From assembly GCF_900497805.2 (NCBI RefSeq), contig NW_020954570.1:9022586-9086585 (forward strand): DNA of 64,000 bases. The letters are read 5' to 3'. The notes under the pieces are model-generated. The model was not told the origin of the DNA. It was given only the letters and a program-made list of their open reading frames with translations, and did not search any database. A program made the position numbers and the translations under genes. Every line of letters starts with the position of its first letter. Positions within the stretch are counted from its first letter, which is position 1. This DNA is from Vombatus ursinus (taxonomy: Eukaryota > Chordata > Mammalia > Diprotodontia > Vombatidae). Of the stretch, positions 22,771 through 33,399 are shown in pieces.

Positions 22771-23245
22771 TAAGCTTCTGAAAAGATTTTCCTTAAACAC
22801 AATCTTATCCTCTTACTCAGTAAGCTTCAATGGCTCTACATTGTCTCTAGTGTAAAATATAAATTCTTGTGTTTGGCTTTTAAAACTATTCACAACCTGG
22901 CCTCAACTTAAATTTCCAGCATCATTATATATATTATTCCTTCCCATGCTCTACATAGTCTGTCCAAATTTGATTCTCTTTTTTCCTCATAAACAACGTT
23001 CCATCTCAAATGAGAAAACACATGTACGGCTCTTTTCAAATCTGATAGCACTATATAAATGCTAGCTATTATTGTTGCTATTAATATCATCATTATCATA
23101 GTCATCTCTGTACTCTTTGCACTTGCTATCCCCTTTACCTAGAATATAAGATGTCTTCATCAGTATTTCTTTGAATCCCTCACTTCCTTCAGGAGTCGGT
23201 TGAAGTACCACCTTTGACATAACATCATTCCTAATACTGAAACTT
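22771..23245 (+). mobile_element. L2-like LINE fragment with a SINE tail insert
   Basis: 'cttcaatggctctacattgtc', 'cacaacctggcctcaactta' and 'cttcaggagtcggttgaag'. About 23030-23105 is a MIR-type SINE tail ('tataaatgctagctattattg'). Confidence 0.5.
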
Positions 23246-23254
23246 CTTTCCTAA

Positions 23255-23685
23255 CTATTTTTTATTTTAAATCATTTTTAATGTTTTTAATTAAAATTTT
23301 CAGCAAAATTTTACCTTCTTTCCTAATCTCCATCTCCCCCATTGAGAGAAAAAAAAGAAAAACAAAACCCTGCTACAAATATGTATAGTAAAAAAAAAAA
23401 AATTCTGTATCGTACATGTCCAAAGAAAAAAATTGTGTTATTTAATACTCTTGGTCTTTCACCTGTCTATCAAGAGGGTATTAGTAGCATGTTTCATTAA
23501 TCCTTTGGATTTTTTGTTGGTCATTATGCTGATCAGAGTTCCTAAATATTTCAAAATTCTTTGACTTTACATTATTGCTGTCTTTGTACATCTTGTTCTC
23601 CTTACTTCACATTGCATCAGTTCGTACAAAATCTTTCCATGTTTCTTTTAAACTATCACCCCATCATTTCTTAAGCCCAGTGTGT
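23255..23685 (-). mobile_element. L1 3' end fragment, antisense
   Basis: 'cttcacattgcatcagttcg' and 'caaaatctttccatgtttctt', minus strand of the L1 3' end. Confidence 0.55.
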
Positions 23686-23689
23686 AGTC

Positions 23690-23901
23690 TGTGAACAGCA
23701 AAAGTAATTTGCAGAATAGAAAAACTTTAGTTCATAAATTGTGGCAAAAAAGACAAAGCAAAACTTCAGATTGTGGCAAATTTCACAAAGAAAGGAAAGA
23801 ACAACTAGAAGAAGAAAGGCAAAAAAAAAAAGTTAAAAGAAAACCATCCCAGTACAAATAGAGCATACTGATCTTGTAGACAGGATGCATAAAGATAATT
23901 T
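23690..23901 (+). mobile_element. Older L1 ORF1 relic, left part (host of the HAL1-like insertion)
   Basis: Just before the insertion a frame reads DRMHKDNLRIIGL, the opening of an L1 ORF1 RRM. It resumes after the insertion at 26855. The coding frame is decayed. The match to the (R)RENLKIIGL of the inserted element shows that both belong to the same broad family. Confidence 0.6.
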
Positions 23902-23916
23902 AAGAATTATAGGGCT

Positions 23917-24792
23917 TGGACTTTGAGGGCGGGGGTGGGGCGGAGCCAAGATGGCAGAGTAAAATCAGTGACTTGCTTGAGCCTTCCCCCAAACCCCTCC
24001 AAATACCTATAAAAAATGGTTCTAAACAAATTCTAAAGCACCAGAACCCACAAAAAGATGGAGTGAAACAAATTTCCAGCCCAAGACAACCTGGATGGTT
24101 GATCAGAAAGGTATATTGCACCAGGCTGGAAGAGGAATGCAGTTCGGTGTGGGTGCACAAGCCACAGTGAACCTGGAGCAGGCCTTAGAGGACTGAATTA
24201 TGGGTGGCTGTGACAGTTTCCAGACCTCTCAACCCCCGAATGCCAAAGACAACTTAGATGGTCAGTGGGAAAAGTCTGTGACTATAGTGAGAAAAGTTCA
24301 GTCCCAGCCCCAGTCCCTGAGTGTGGCCCTGGGGCAGTGGCTGCTTCCAGAACTTCCGACCCATAGACTGAGGGGGAATCAGGGGGCTGATCAGAGGGGG
24401 ATTGCAGGGATCTCTTTGCTGGTGTTGAGGCAGGAATCTCTTGCTTTGCCTGTGCTTGGATCTGGGTCACAGTTCTGAGTGGTGGTCCTGGGGCGAGGAG
24501 GAGTGCTGGTGTGGTGGAGCTTACGGTGGTAGAGAGAAAATCTTCCTCACAGTTCCAAGGCAGAAAAGAGTGCTTGTGGTCACTCATAGACCAAAGCACT
24601 GACCAGGAAAGGAGTAAACACCTCTCCCTTGATCATACCACCTTGGAAGAACTGAAAATTTACAGGTCCCTAGAAGTGTCTCTGAAAACAGCTGCACAAA
24701 ACCCCTGAAGCTTGGGACAGTACATTCTCCACACTGGAAAGCAGACCTCTACCTTAACAAAGAGTTTATAACTCAAGTAATTGGCTGGGATC
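23917..24792 (+). promoter_or_regulatory. L1-type 5' UTR / internal promoter region of the HAL1-like element
   Basis: About 875 nt from the left duplication to the ORF1 ATG, much more GC-rich than its surroundings. It resembles the 5' UTR of the L1 copy at 5504-6638 read on the minus strand (shared stretches near 'accaccttggaag' and before the MSKQ start). Promoter activity is inferred from LINE biology. Confidence 0.5.
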
Positions 24793-25842
24793 ATGAGCAA
24801 ACAAAGGCACAAAAAAAGTCAGACCGTACTACCAGAAGAAGACAACAAAGTCAAAGCTCCTATATCCAAAAGCTCCAAGAAAAATATGAATCAGTCCCAG
24901 GCCATGGAAGAGCTCAAAAAGGATTTTGAGAAACAAGTAAGAGAAGTAGAGGAAAAACTGGGAAGAAAAATGAGAGTGATGCAAGAAAATTGTGAAAAAC
25001 AAATCAACAGCTTGCTAAAGGAGACCCAAAAAAATACTGAAGAAAATAACACCTTAAAAAATAGCCTAACCCAAATGGCAAAAGAGGTCCAAAAAGCCAA
25101 TGAGGAGAAGAGTGCCCTAAAAAGCAAAATTGGCCAAATGGAAAAGGAAGTCCAAAAGATCACTGAAGAAAATACTTGCTTAAAAATTAGAATAGAGCAA
25201 TTGGAAGCTAGTGACTTTATGAGAAATCAAGACACTGTAAAACAAATGAAAAAAATAGAAGAGAATGTGAAATATCTCATTGGAAAAACAACTGACCTGG
25301 AAAATAGAACCAGGAGAGAGAATTTAAAAATTATTGGACTATCTGAAAGCCATGATCAAAAAAAGAGCCTAGACATCATCTTTCAAGAAATTATCAAAGA
25401 AAACTTCCCTGATATTTTAGAATCAGAGGACAAAATAGAAATTGAAAGAATTCAGACATCACCTCCTGAAAGAGATCCCCAAAAGAAAACTCCTAGGAAT
25501 ATTGTAGCCAAATTCCAGAGTTCCCAGGTCAAGGAGAAAATATTGCAAGCAGCCAGAAAGAAACAATTCAAGTATTGTGGAAACACAATCAGGATAACAC
25601 AAGATTTAGCAGTTTCTACATTAAGGGACTGCAGGGCATGGAATATAATATTCTGGAGAGCAAAGGAGATAGGATTACAACCAAGAATCACCTGCTCAGC
25701 AAAACTGAGCATAATCCTTCAGAGTAAAAAATGGTCATTCAGTGAAATAGGGGACTTTCAAGCATTCTTGATGAAAAGACCAGAGCTGAATATAAAATTT
25801 GACTTTCAAATACAAGACTCAAGTGAAACATGGAAGAGGTAA
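24793..25842 (+). CDS. LINE ORF1 protein (RNA-binding chaperone), intact
   Basis: The protein has 349 residues starting MSKQRHKKSQ. The ATG at 24793 is chosen because an upstream in-frame codon at 24781 is TTG, and the L1 copy at 5504-6638 also starts MSKQ. Residues about 35-165 form a long coiled coil rich in E/K with repeated MEKEVQK-type heptads (trimerisation in L1 ORF1p). An RRM follows, opening at RRENLKIIGLSES (about 185) and including RNIVAKF and IRITQDLAVSTL. The C-terminal domain follows (LQPRITCSAKLS; the usual YPAKL is CSAKL here). By family knowledge such proteins bind the element's RNA. No endonuclease or RT is encoded. The protein belongs to the transposon, not to the host gene. 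Confidence 0.9.
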   Translation: MSKQRHKKSQTVLPEEDNKVKAPISKSSKKNMNQSQAMEELKKDFEKQVREVEEKLGRKMRVMQENCEKQINSLLKETQKNTEENNTLKNSLTQMAKEVQKANEEKSALKSKIGQMEKEVQKITEENTCLKIRIEQLEASDFMRNQDTVKQMKKIEENVKYLIGKTTDLENRTRRENLKIIGLSESHDQKKSLDIIFQEIIKENFPDILESEDKIEIERIQTSPPERDPQKKTPRNIVAKFQSSQVKEKILQAARKKQFKYCGNTIRITQDLAVSTLRDCRAWNIIFWRAKEIGLQPRITCSAKLSIILQSKKWSFSEIGDFQAFLMKRPELNIKFDFQIQDSSETWKR

Positions 25843-26839
25843 ACAGAAAAGAGAAATCATAAGAGACTTATTAAAGTTGAACTGTTTACATTCCTGCATG
25901 GAAAGATGATATTTGTAACTCATGAGACCTTTGGCATTATTCAGCTAGATGGAGGGAAAAAATTGTATGCATACATATATAGATATAGATAGATAGATAT
26001 GGGGCACAGGGTGAGTTGAAGATGAAGGGGTGATATCTGGAGAATAAAATTAAGAAGTGAGAGAGGGTTATACTGGGAGAAGGAGAAAGGGAGAGGCAGA
26101 ATGGGGTAAATTGTCTCATAAAAAACAGGAAAGAAAAGGCTCTTAAAGCGGAGAGGAAATGGGAGAAGGTGAGAGGGAATGAATGAATCTTATTCTTATA
26201 GGATTTGGCTTAAGGAGAGAATAACATACACATTCAATTTGGTATGGAAATCTATCTTACCCTACAGGAAAATGGGGACATGAAAGGGACAAGAGAACAG
26301 GGAGATAATAGAGGGGAGGGCAAATCGGGGCAGGGGGTTATCAGAAGCAAACAGTTCTGAGGAGGGACAGGGTCGAATGAGAGAATAGAATAAATGGGGG
26401 GGGCGTGATAGAGTGAACGGAAATATACTTAATTTTTCACAACATGACTACTATGGAAGTGTTTTACATGGCTACATACATATAACCTGTATTGAGTTGC
26501 TTGCCTTTTCAGTGAGGGTGTGTGAGGAGGGGGGGAGGGACAAAATTTGGAACCCAAAGTTTTATAAACACGTTTAAAAAAAATTATTTTCACATGTAAC
26601 TGGGAAATAAGAAATACTGGAAATGGGATATAGAAATCTATGCTGCCCTACAGGAAAATAGAAGGGGAAGGGGATAAGAGAAGGGGGGGAATAGAAGGGA
26701 GAGCAGATTAGGGGAAGGAGTATTGAGAATGCATGCCATCTTGTGGTGGGGGGAGGGGTGAGATGGGGAGAAAATTAGGACCTCAAAATCTTATGGAAAT
26801 GAATGTTGAAAACTAAAAGTAAGTAAGTTTAAAAAAAAA
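25843..26839 (+). repeat. Purine-rich 3' region of the HAL1-like element with an internal duplication
   Basis: The ~1 kb 3' region is G/A-rich with runs of G. Two segments at about 26240-26345 and 26617-26722 are alike (both have 'gaaatctat' then 'cctacaggaaaat' then G/A-rich sequence). The second follows an A-rich stretch at 26573-26584. The element ends with A's at 26830-26839. Confidence 0.6.
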
Positions 26840-26854
26840 AAGAATTATAGGGCT

Positions 26855-27590
26855 CCCAGAAGAACTGGAAAAATCTCCAAACCTGAATGTCCTAGTGAAA
26901 GGAAAGAAGAAAACTCTCCAGAACTTCTGAACACAAAAAACAAATGTCAATCAAAAGAATCCATACATCCAGTGTAGAAGTAAAGAGGAAAAAACAAAAA
27001 ACCCTGCAAACTCCAGGACACATGGTGTTGACATCTACAGTTCCATTAACAAACAACAAATTTTATAAAAGTCCAGGAGAAAGACCTTCAAATGTAAAGG
27101 AAAGGACATTTGAATTAACATGAAACTATTCTGCACCCTCCAAAAACTTTAAGATTATTGGAACAATGTGTTTGGAAGAGCAAAATAGTCCAAGGTTGAA
27201 ATCCAAGATGACATACCCAGATAATGGAGCCTAACCATTAATGAAAAGATATTCAATGAAAAAAACTGGACCTGAACCAATTGCTTTGCTTTGCTAACAT
27301 ACATGCTAACATAACAAGAGAAACATAAGAAAGGTTAACAAATACAGCAGTTGTGGAAGACATAGGTAATGAAATATCCCAGAAAAAAAGAGCAAAATAA
27401 TCTAGAAAGATAGATCAACTTGTGGGGTTTAAAACAAGATAACAACAGACGAATCATTTAGATTTTCTTCCTGAAAAGATAGAAGGAAACACAGGCAAAA
27501 GTGAAACTTAAGTAAAAAAACTGATGGTGGAGGAATAGATTTGAAACAGCACAGACTAAATCTCACTATACCCCATCTACGAGGTGGGTA
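26855..27590 (+). mobile_element. Older L1 ORF1 relic, right part
   Basis: Continues the older ORF1-type element interrupted at 23902-26854: codons after the duplication read PEELEKSPNL, completing RIIGLPEE across the insertion. The rest is decayed, with recognisable C-terminal domain remnants around 27150-27270. A (TG)n microsatellite follows at about 27593. Confidence 0.55.
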
Positions 27591-27591
27591 T

Positions 27592-27592
<1 letters not shown>

Positions 27593-27629
<37 letters not shown>
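27593..27629. repeat. (TG)n microsatellite
   Basis: An uninterrupted run of TG dinucleotides about 36 nt long. Confidence 0.95.
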
Positions 27630-27911
27630 GTACTATACTGCAGAATGGAAAGGCACATGAAAGGGGAGCGAGAAGGTGAAAAGAGGAATATGTGGTGTAC
27701 TCTGATCAAGTGATAATCAATGAAGACAAAATAACTCCTGTAGCCTTTCAGTCAGTCATTAAATGTTTATTGAGCGCTTATTTTGTGATTGGCACTGGGT
27801 TAAGAATTGGATATACAAAAAGAGGCAGGGGAAGGTGTGGCAGCAACATTGCAGAAGGCAGGCTGCTGGGGAGTTGAATGTAATGGGCATTTATGGAAAG
27901 CTAGATCTAGC

Positions 27912-28625
27912 TGTAGGCCCTTTTCCTTTTATTTCTCTGGGATACAGACCTAATAGTGGTGTTGCCAATAAAAGGGTGTGCACAGTTTTATAGCCCTTTG
28001 GGCATGGTTCCAAATTGCTTTCCAGACTGGTTGGATCAATTCACAGTTCCTGCATTACTGTCCCTATTTTCCCACATCACCTTTCCCACATCACCTCCAA
28101 CATTTTTCATTTTCCTTTTTTGTCATGTTATTTTTCTATAAATGTTAGCCAATCTAATGGACATGAAGTTGTACCTCAGAGTTTTAATTTTCATTTCTTT
28201 AATCAGTAGTGTCTTAGAGGATTTTTTTCACATGACTATTGAGAGCTTTGATTTCTTCTGAAAACTGCCTGTTCATATTTGGAGAATGACCCTTATTATA
28301 GATTTGACTCACTTCTCTATATATTTGAGAAATTAAGCCTTTATCAGAGAAACTCGTAAAAATTTCCCTCCAGTTTCCTGCTTTCCTTTTTATTTGACTG
28401 CATTGGTTTTGTTTGTGCAAAAATTTTAAAATTTCATATAATCAAAATTATCCATTTTACATCCTGTAATACTTTCTGCCTCGTTTGATCATAAATTCTT
28501 TCTATATTCATAAATCTGACAGGTAAACTATTCCATGTTCCCCTAATTTACTTATGATATCACCCTTTATCTCTCTAAATCATGTAACCATTTTGACCTT
28601 ACTTTGGTAGATGATGTGAGATGTT
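27912..28625 (-). mobile_element. L1 ORF2 end / 3' fragment, antisense
   Basis: 'ctttccagactggttggatca', 'cacatcacctccaacattttt', 'gagaaattaagcctttatcag' and 'aatcaaaattatccattttac' match the antisense of marsupial L1 ORF2 C-terminus. Confidence 0.65.
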
Positions 28626-28636
28626 GGTTTATAAGT

Positions 28637-28976
28637 TCTGGGCATTTTATATGGCTGTCTCACATGCCTGGAATGCTCCCCCTCCTTATCTTTATCTCCT
28701 GGTTTCCTTGAAATCCAAGCTAAAATCATATCTTATACAAAAAGAATTTTCCAATTCCTCTTAATTCTAGTGTATTCCCTGTGTTGATTGTTTACTGTAT
28801 TGTAAACTTGTCTGTACATATTTGTTTGCATATTTTCTCCCCCCATTAGATTGTCAGTTCCTTGGGGATAGGTACTGCATTTTGCCATTCTTTATGTCCC
28901 CAGTACTTAACTCAGTTCCTGGCACATAGTATATGTAAAAGGTACTTACTTAGTAAATGTGTACTGACTGATTGAC
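28637..28976 (+). mobile_element. L2-like LINE 3' end
   Basis: 'catgcctggaatgctcccc', 'cttaattctagtgtattccc', 'cattagattgtcagttccttg' and a 'tactgactgattgac' end. Confidence 0.65.
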
Positions 28977-29039
28977 CCACAGATTTTTTTAGCATCCAAA
29001 TTCATAAAACCTTAACTAAGCTATAGTAATATTTAGTAG

Positions 29040-30787
29040 CAGAATAGTGACAGATTTCAATATCCTTCTATCAGTTTGGGATAAATCTAATGGAAAGAAG
29101 GTAAATATCAAATGGGACAAATTACTGGAGAAGCTAATACTAAAAAGCTTATGGTGCCTTCAAGATGAGATTTCATATTTCTCAGGACCCCATGAAATTT
29201 TCCCCAAAATTGATCGTGTAGGACACAGATATTGTAAACAAATGTAAAAAGGCACAAATAATAAAGGACTTTAATGTCTCTCAGTTTCGACCAAATCCAA
29301 TAGACCAGTAAACAAAAGGGAAAAAATGTAGAATTGAATATATTCCTAAAAAAACCTAGTTAAATGACTTAAAGAATCTTCTAAATGGAAATGCTAAAGA
29401 ATATAAATATGAAACTTTACATTAGTAAATGTATACTTTACACACCATGACACAGCAAAAATGACAGTCAATTCAGGGACCAAAAATGAAAATAATAGAC
29501 ACAAATGGAGACTTAAATAACTGGATGAGATTACAAGGAAAAATAGCAATAAATATTTATTTGATTATGTATTTGAATCCTAATAGCAATTAATATTTGA
29601 AAGAAAATTATGATAAAACTACAGTTTCTGGAAGTCAGCTAAGTCAGTCTTTAGGGGGAATATATCCCTAAAAACATATTAACACAATAAAAGGAGAAGA
29701 TTAATGAACTCTTTATATATTTTTAAAAATTGAAAAGCCAACAAATAAATCTGAAATGAGTGTAAGATATATTAAAATTAGAGATGAAATTTATAAACTG
29801 GAAGCCAAAAATTCTAAATTAATGACAAAGGAAACTAAAAGCTAGTTCTTTTAAAATACTTTAAACTTTAGCCTAACTGATTAAAAGAGGGAAGGGTAGC
29901 AAGTCAGTTAAACAGTCACAACAGAATAAGAAAAAAAAGTAAACAAAAAAAAAGAAAAAAGAAAAGAAAAAACAGAATAAGAAAAAAAGCCCAACTGTGC
30001 AGTTATACCTAAGAAAACTGAGGATGCAGGAAAAAAAAAATTAGAGTAATAGCCCCTAAAATATAAAATACTCAAACTAACAGTAGCTCACATAAAGAGC
30101 CTTAATAATCTCTTTTCAGAAAAGTTAAGAAAACTAGATGTAATAGAATTATACATACCAAAGAAAAAGGCATCTGGTCCTAATAGATTCACAGGAGAAT
30201 TCTTTCTGATTTTTAAAGAAATAATTAATGCCAGTACTACAGAAATTATCCAGAATTGAGAAAGAAACATACTTTTATCAGACTCCTTTTGTTAATCTAA
30301 TATATTACTAATCCCTAAATCAGGGAAGTATAAAGCATACAAAGAATTGTAGACCAATGTCATCAGTTGTTTCAAAATTTTTAAATAAAATATTGCCATA
30401 CAGACTACTGAAATTCGTCCAACAAATTGGATTTATATCGGGGATACAAGGATTTTTCAGCATTCAAAAAGCAATTAACATGATATATCATATTAAAGAC
30501 AGCACTATATAAAACCACATGATTATCTTAATCAGCACAGAGTAAATCTTTGACAACTTACGTTTCTCATGTATGCTAGAAAACCTTCCAGAATGTTGGC
30601 ACTAAGGGACCTTTTTAAAAATATAATACTGTATCTATCTAAAACTTCAGACAAACATCACATGCAGTGGGGATATACCAAATAATCCCCCAGTAAATGC
30701 ATCAGTAAAGGAAAAGTGCCCATTCTTCCCTTTATTATTTGAAATAATTTTGGAAATTGTAGCAAGAACAATCAGGAAAATGAAGAG
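29040..30787 (+). mobile_element. Decayed L1 ORF2 (endonuclease/RT region), part 1
   Basis: AT-rich, heavily mutated L1 ORF2. Around 30165-30500 an L1-like RT region is readable in pieces: KKASGPNRFTGEFF, then NCRPMS, NKILPYRLLKFVQQIGFISG and INMIYHIK. These resemble TGPDGF.SEFYQ, NYRPISL, NKILANRI and QVGFIPGMQ of marsupial and eutherian L1. A SINE interrupts it at 30788. Confidence 0.65.
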
Positions 30788-31030
30788 AACAAGCATTTAT
30801 TAAACAATATGTGCCATGTACTATGCAAAGCACATTACAGATATTGTTATATCGTTTGATTTTTCACAACAACTTTGGAAGGTAGATGTTATCCTTATTT
30901 TACAGAGGAAATTGTAGCAAGTAAAAGTTAAGTAACTTGCCTAGAGTCACAAACTAGTTTGAGGTTATATTTGAACTTGGGTTTTCCTGAATCCAGGCCT
31001 AGTACTCCATCCCCTATGCTCCCTCTGTGT
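30788..31030 (-). mobile_element. MIR/CORE-type SINE
   Basis: Contains 'gcatttattaaacaatatgtgcca', 'ttattttacagaggaaattg' and 'aagtaacttgcctagagtcac', the minus-strand order of MIR-like SINEs. It is inserted in L1 ORF2. Confidence 0.65.
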
Positions 31031-31567
31031 CCTGAGAAAGAAAATAAAGGCATAAAGATATGTAAAGAAGAAAGAAAATTACCCCTATTTGTTGAAGATA
31101 TGATAGTTTGCTTATAAAAAACTGTGAAATTAGTGAAAATGCTGAGACAATTAAGTTTTCCTGAAGTTGTAGGCTATAAAATAAACTCCCCAATTTGGAC
31201 ATATTTCTATAAAATAACAAATATGAGTCAATAAATGCTCTTCAAAACAATTATGAAGTATTTGCAGATCAGTCTGCTAGAATATATATAATTTTTGTGT
31301 AGGTTCAGTCACAAAGAAATCCTGAAAGAAATAAGCAGCAACCTAAATAGCTTGAAAAATATTCTGTGCCCATAGCTGGGGTCACACCAATATAATAAAA
31401 GCGAAAATATTACCAAAGTTAATTTACAGTTTTAATGCTATACCAATTCAACCAAATCAAAGGTTTACTTGAGACAACTAGATAAATAACAAAATTTATT
31501 TGTAGAACAAAACATCTAGACAATGAAGGGAAAAGATGAAATGGAAACAGTATTCTTAGTGCTCAAA
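31031..31567 (+). mobile_element. Decayed L1 ORF2, part 2
   Basis: L1 ORF2 continues after the SINE: LFVEDMIVCL (compare the FADD catalytic box, LFADDMIVYL) and VVGYKIN at about 31090-31190, then 'aatgctataccaattcaacc' near 31435. Decayed, no open frame. Confidence 0.65.
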
Positions 31568-32165
31568 CTATGTTTTTAAATGATTTTATTGATATTTTTT
31601 AGTATAAACATTTACAGATCATCCGCATTCTGTGAACTCTTGTAATAGAACAAATCAGTTAAATAAAACTAATAATTCAGTTACTTCATCTGAAAATGCT
31701 TGCCATAGGCTTTTTTTTTTAAATCAACATTAGTCTATTTCTCTACCTCCCATTTTCCCACTTCATTGGAAAACAAGAGAAGAGAAAAATAAAAATATGC
31801 ATATTTGAGCAAAATAAATTCCTTCAGTGGCTGTATACAGAAATATATATGTCATTGTCTACCCTAAATCTATCACCTGTCTCAGATTGCTTGTTTCATC
31901 ATCTGTCTTCTGGGGTGACAAATCGTCATTGTATTTATCATGGTTCATACAGCTTTCAAATTTGTTTGTTTTTGCTGTTTTCTTGTTGATGCATACGTTG
32001 TTCTCCTGGTTCTGCTTATTTCATTTTTAATCAATTGATATGTTTTCCATGTCTTTGAAATAATCTGTTTCGCCATTTCTTGTAGCACAGTAATATTCTA
32101 TCACATTTATATACCATGACTTATTCAACCATTCTCAAACTATTCTAAAGCTGCTATCATCAAAA
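31568..32165 (-). mobile_element. L1 3' end fragment, antisense
   Basis: Matches on the minus strand the marsupial L1 3' end seen at 14875-15715 (shared 'cttgtagcacagtaatattcta' type motif and 'accatgacttattcaaccatt'). It interrupts the + strand L1 ORF2. Confidence 0.55.
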
Positions 32166-32900
32166 CTATTCGGTCTTACTTAAACAATAGAGAAGTATAT
32201 CAATAGAATAGACTAGATCATGGAATCAGAAAGAATGCAGCTCAATAATCCAGTGTTCGAAAAACTTGAATACATAAATTACTTAGGAAAGCATTCCTCA
32301 ACTGACAAAAACTGCCAGGAAAACTGGAAAGCAGCCTAGTAAATATTAATCTTACACCACTACCTGATGCCATATTCCACAGTAAATTCAAAATTATATA
32401 TGATCTTAATATTAAACAGACGATAAGTTTTTGCCAGGGCGTGTGATGCATTCTTAACCAAAGAATAGATACAATTAGAAAAAATAAAGTGGATAACTTT
32501 GATCAGATGAAACAGAAAAGTTTCTGAACAAAATTGAAGAAAGTGTTCAAATACGAAATATTTTTTCTACCTGATTTCTAAAATGATTTTGTATCCAAGA
32601 TATGTAAACAACTAAGATTTTACATATCCACAAATATATTCACACACATCATACATACATGCACACCATGTAGACATAATCCAAAGAATATATAAACAGT
32701 TCATAAAAGAATAAAAATATCAATAATATAATAAATAATGTTTCAAATCACTAATAACAAGAGAAATGCAGAACAAAACAATCCTGAGGTTTCAACTTTT
32801 ACCCTGTAAATTAGCAAAGATTATAAATGATGGTAATAGAGTTGGAAGGCAAGAGATCTGGTTTGGATTTTGGTTTTGGCTTCTGAGGTGACTTACGGTT
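32166..32900 (+). mobile_element. Decayed L1 ORF2, part 3
   Basis: C-terminal L1 ORF2 and 3' sequences: 'caaatcactaataacaagaga' then 'cctgaggtttcaacttt', the equivalent of the 'caaatcactattgatcagaga ... ctgaggtatcac' block of marsupial L1. Confidence 0.55.
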
Positions 32901-32990
32901 CTGAAAGTAAGACCAATTTCTTTAACATACTTGGAAAAAAGTAGTGGAAGTTAAGAAAGTATACTATTTCTTACTCTTTGGGGTACTTTA

Positions 32991-33139
32991 TTTTTTCTTT
33001 TCTTTTATTTTTTTGAGGCGGTTGCGGTTAAATGACTTGCCCAGTGTCACACAGCTAAGAAGTGTCTGAGGCTGGATTTAAACTCAAGTCCTCCTGACTT
33101 CAGGGTCAGTGCTCTATCTGCTGTGCCACCTATCTGCCT
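32991..33139 (-). mobile_element. tRNA-headed SINE with perfect 16-bp target duplication
   Basis: The minus-strand SINE has T-rich tail, 'gacttgcccagtgtcacacag' core and head 'ctgtgccacctatctgcc'. The perfect duplication 'tctttggggtacttta' is at 32975-32990 and 33140-33155. Confidence 0.88.
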
Positions 33140-33155
33140 TCTTTGGGGTACTTTA

Positions 33156-33395
33156 ATATTGCCAATTTTTACTTTGTATCTTGACAAAACCTGGGAAAAC
33201 TGCACAGTAGTCTGTCAAGAACTAGGTATGGATCAATAACTCACACTTTATTCCATGATAAACTTCAAGTAATTATATAACCTAAATATAAAAGAGCAAA
33301 TCATAAATTCTAAGAGCAAAAACAATACTACCTTTCAGATTTGTTTATAGACAAAAAGACTTTATGTATAAATGAGCTACAGGCGGGCTTGCTTA
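33156..33395 (+). mobile_element. L1 ORF2 fragment
   Basis: Resembles the L1 ORF2 segment 'gaaaactg...actaggyatrgayca' through 'ttatagacaaaaagactttatg'. Decayed. It leads into the inverted duplication that follows. Confidence 0.5.
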
Positions 33396-33399
33396 GCTG

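Larger units (their letters stand above)
23917..26839 (+). mobile_element. Complete ORF1-only L1 derivative (HAL1-like)
   Basis: A full-length insertion lies between perfect 15-bp duplications 'aagaattatagggct' (23902-23916 and 26840-26854). It starts with an L1-type GC-rich 5' UTR containing 'ggcggagccaagatggcaga', carries one intact ORF1 (24793-25842), then a purine-rich 3' region and an oligo-A tail. No ORF2/reverse transcriptase lies between ORF1 and the tail, so the element would need L1 enzymes in trans. This is the layout known for HAL1 ('half-L1') elements. The perfect duplication and open ORF suggest it is younger than its neighbours. Confidence 0.85.

Noticed and set aside
24781-24792. 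Start of the long frame at 24781 giving MAGIMSKQ
   Set aside because: The codon at 24781 is TTG. The first ATG is at 24793, and MSKQ is also the start in the other L1 5' end in the window.
24793-25842. Treating the 349-residue frame as a host gene
   Set aside because: The coiled coil plus RRM with RENLKIIGL, the L1-type 5' UTR and target duplications make it a LINE ORF1.
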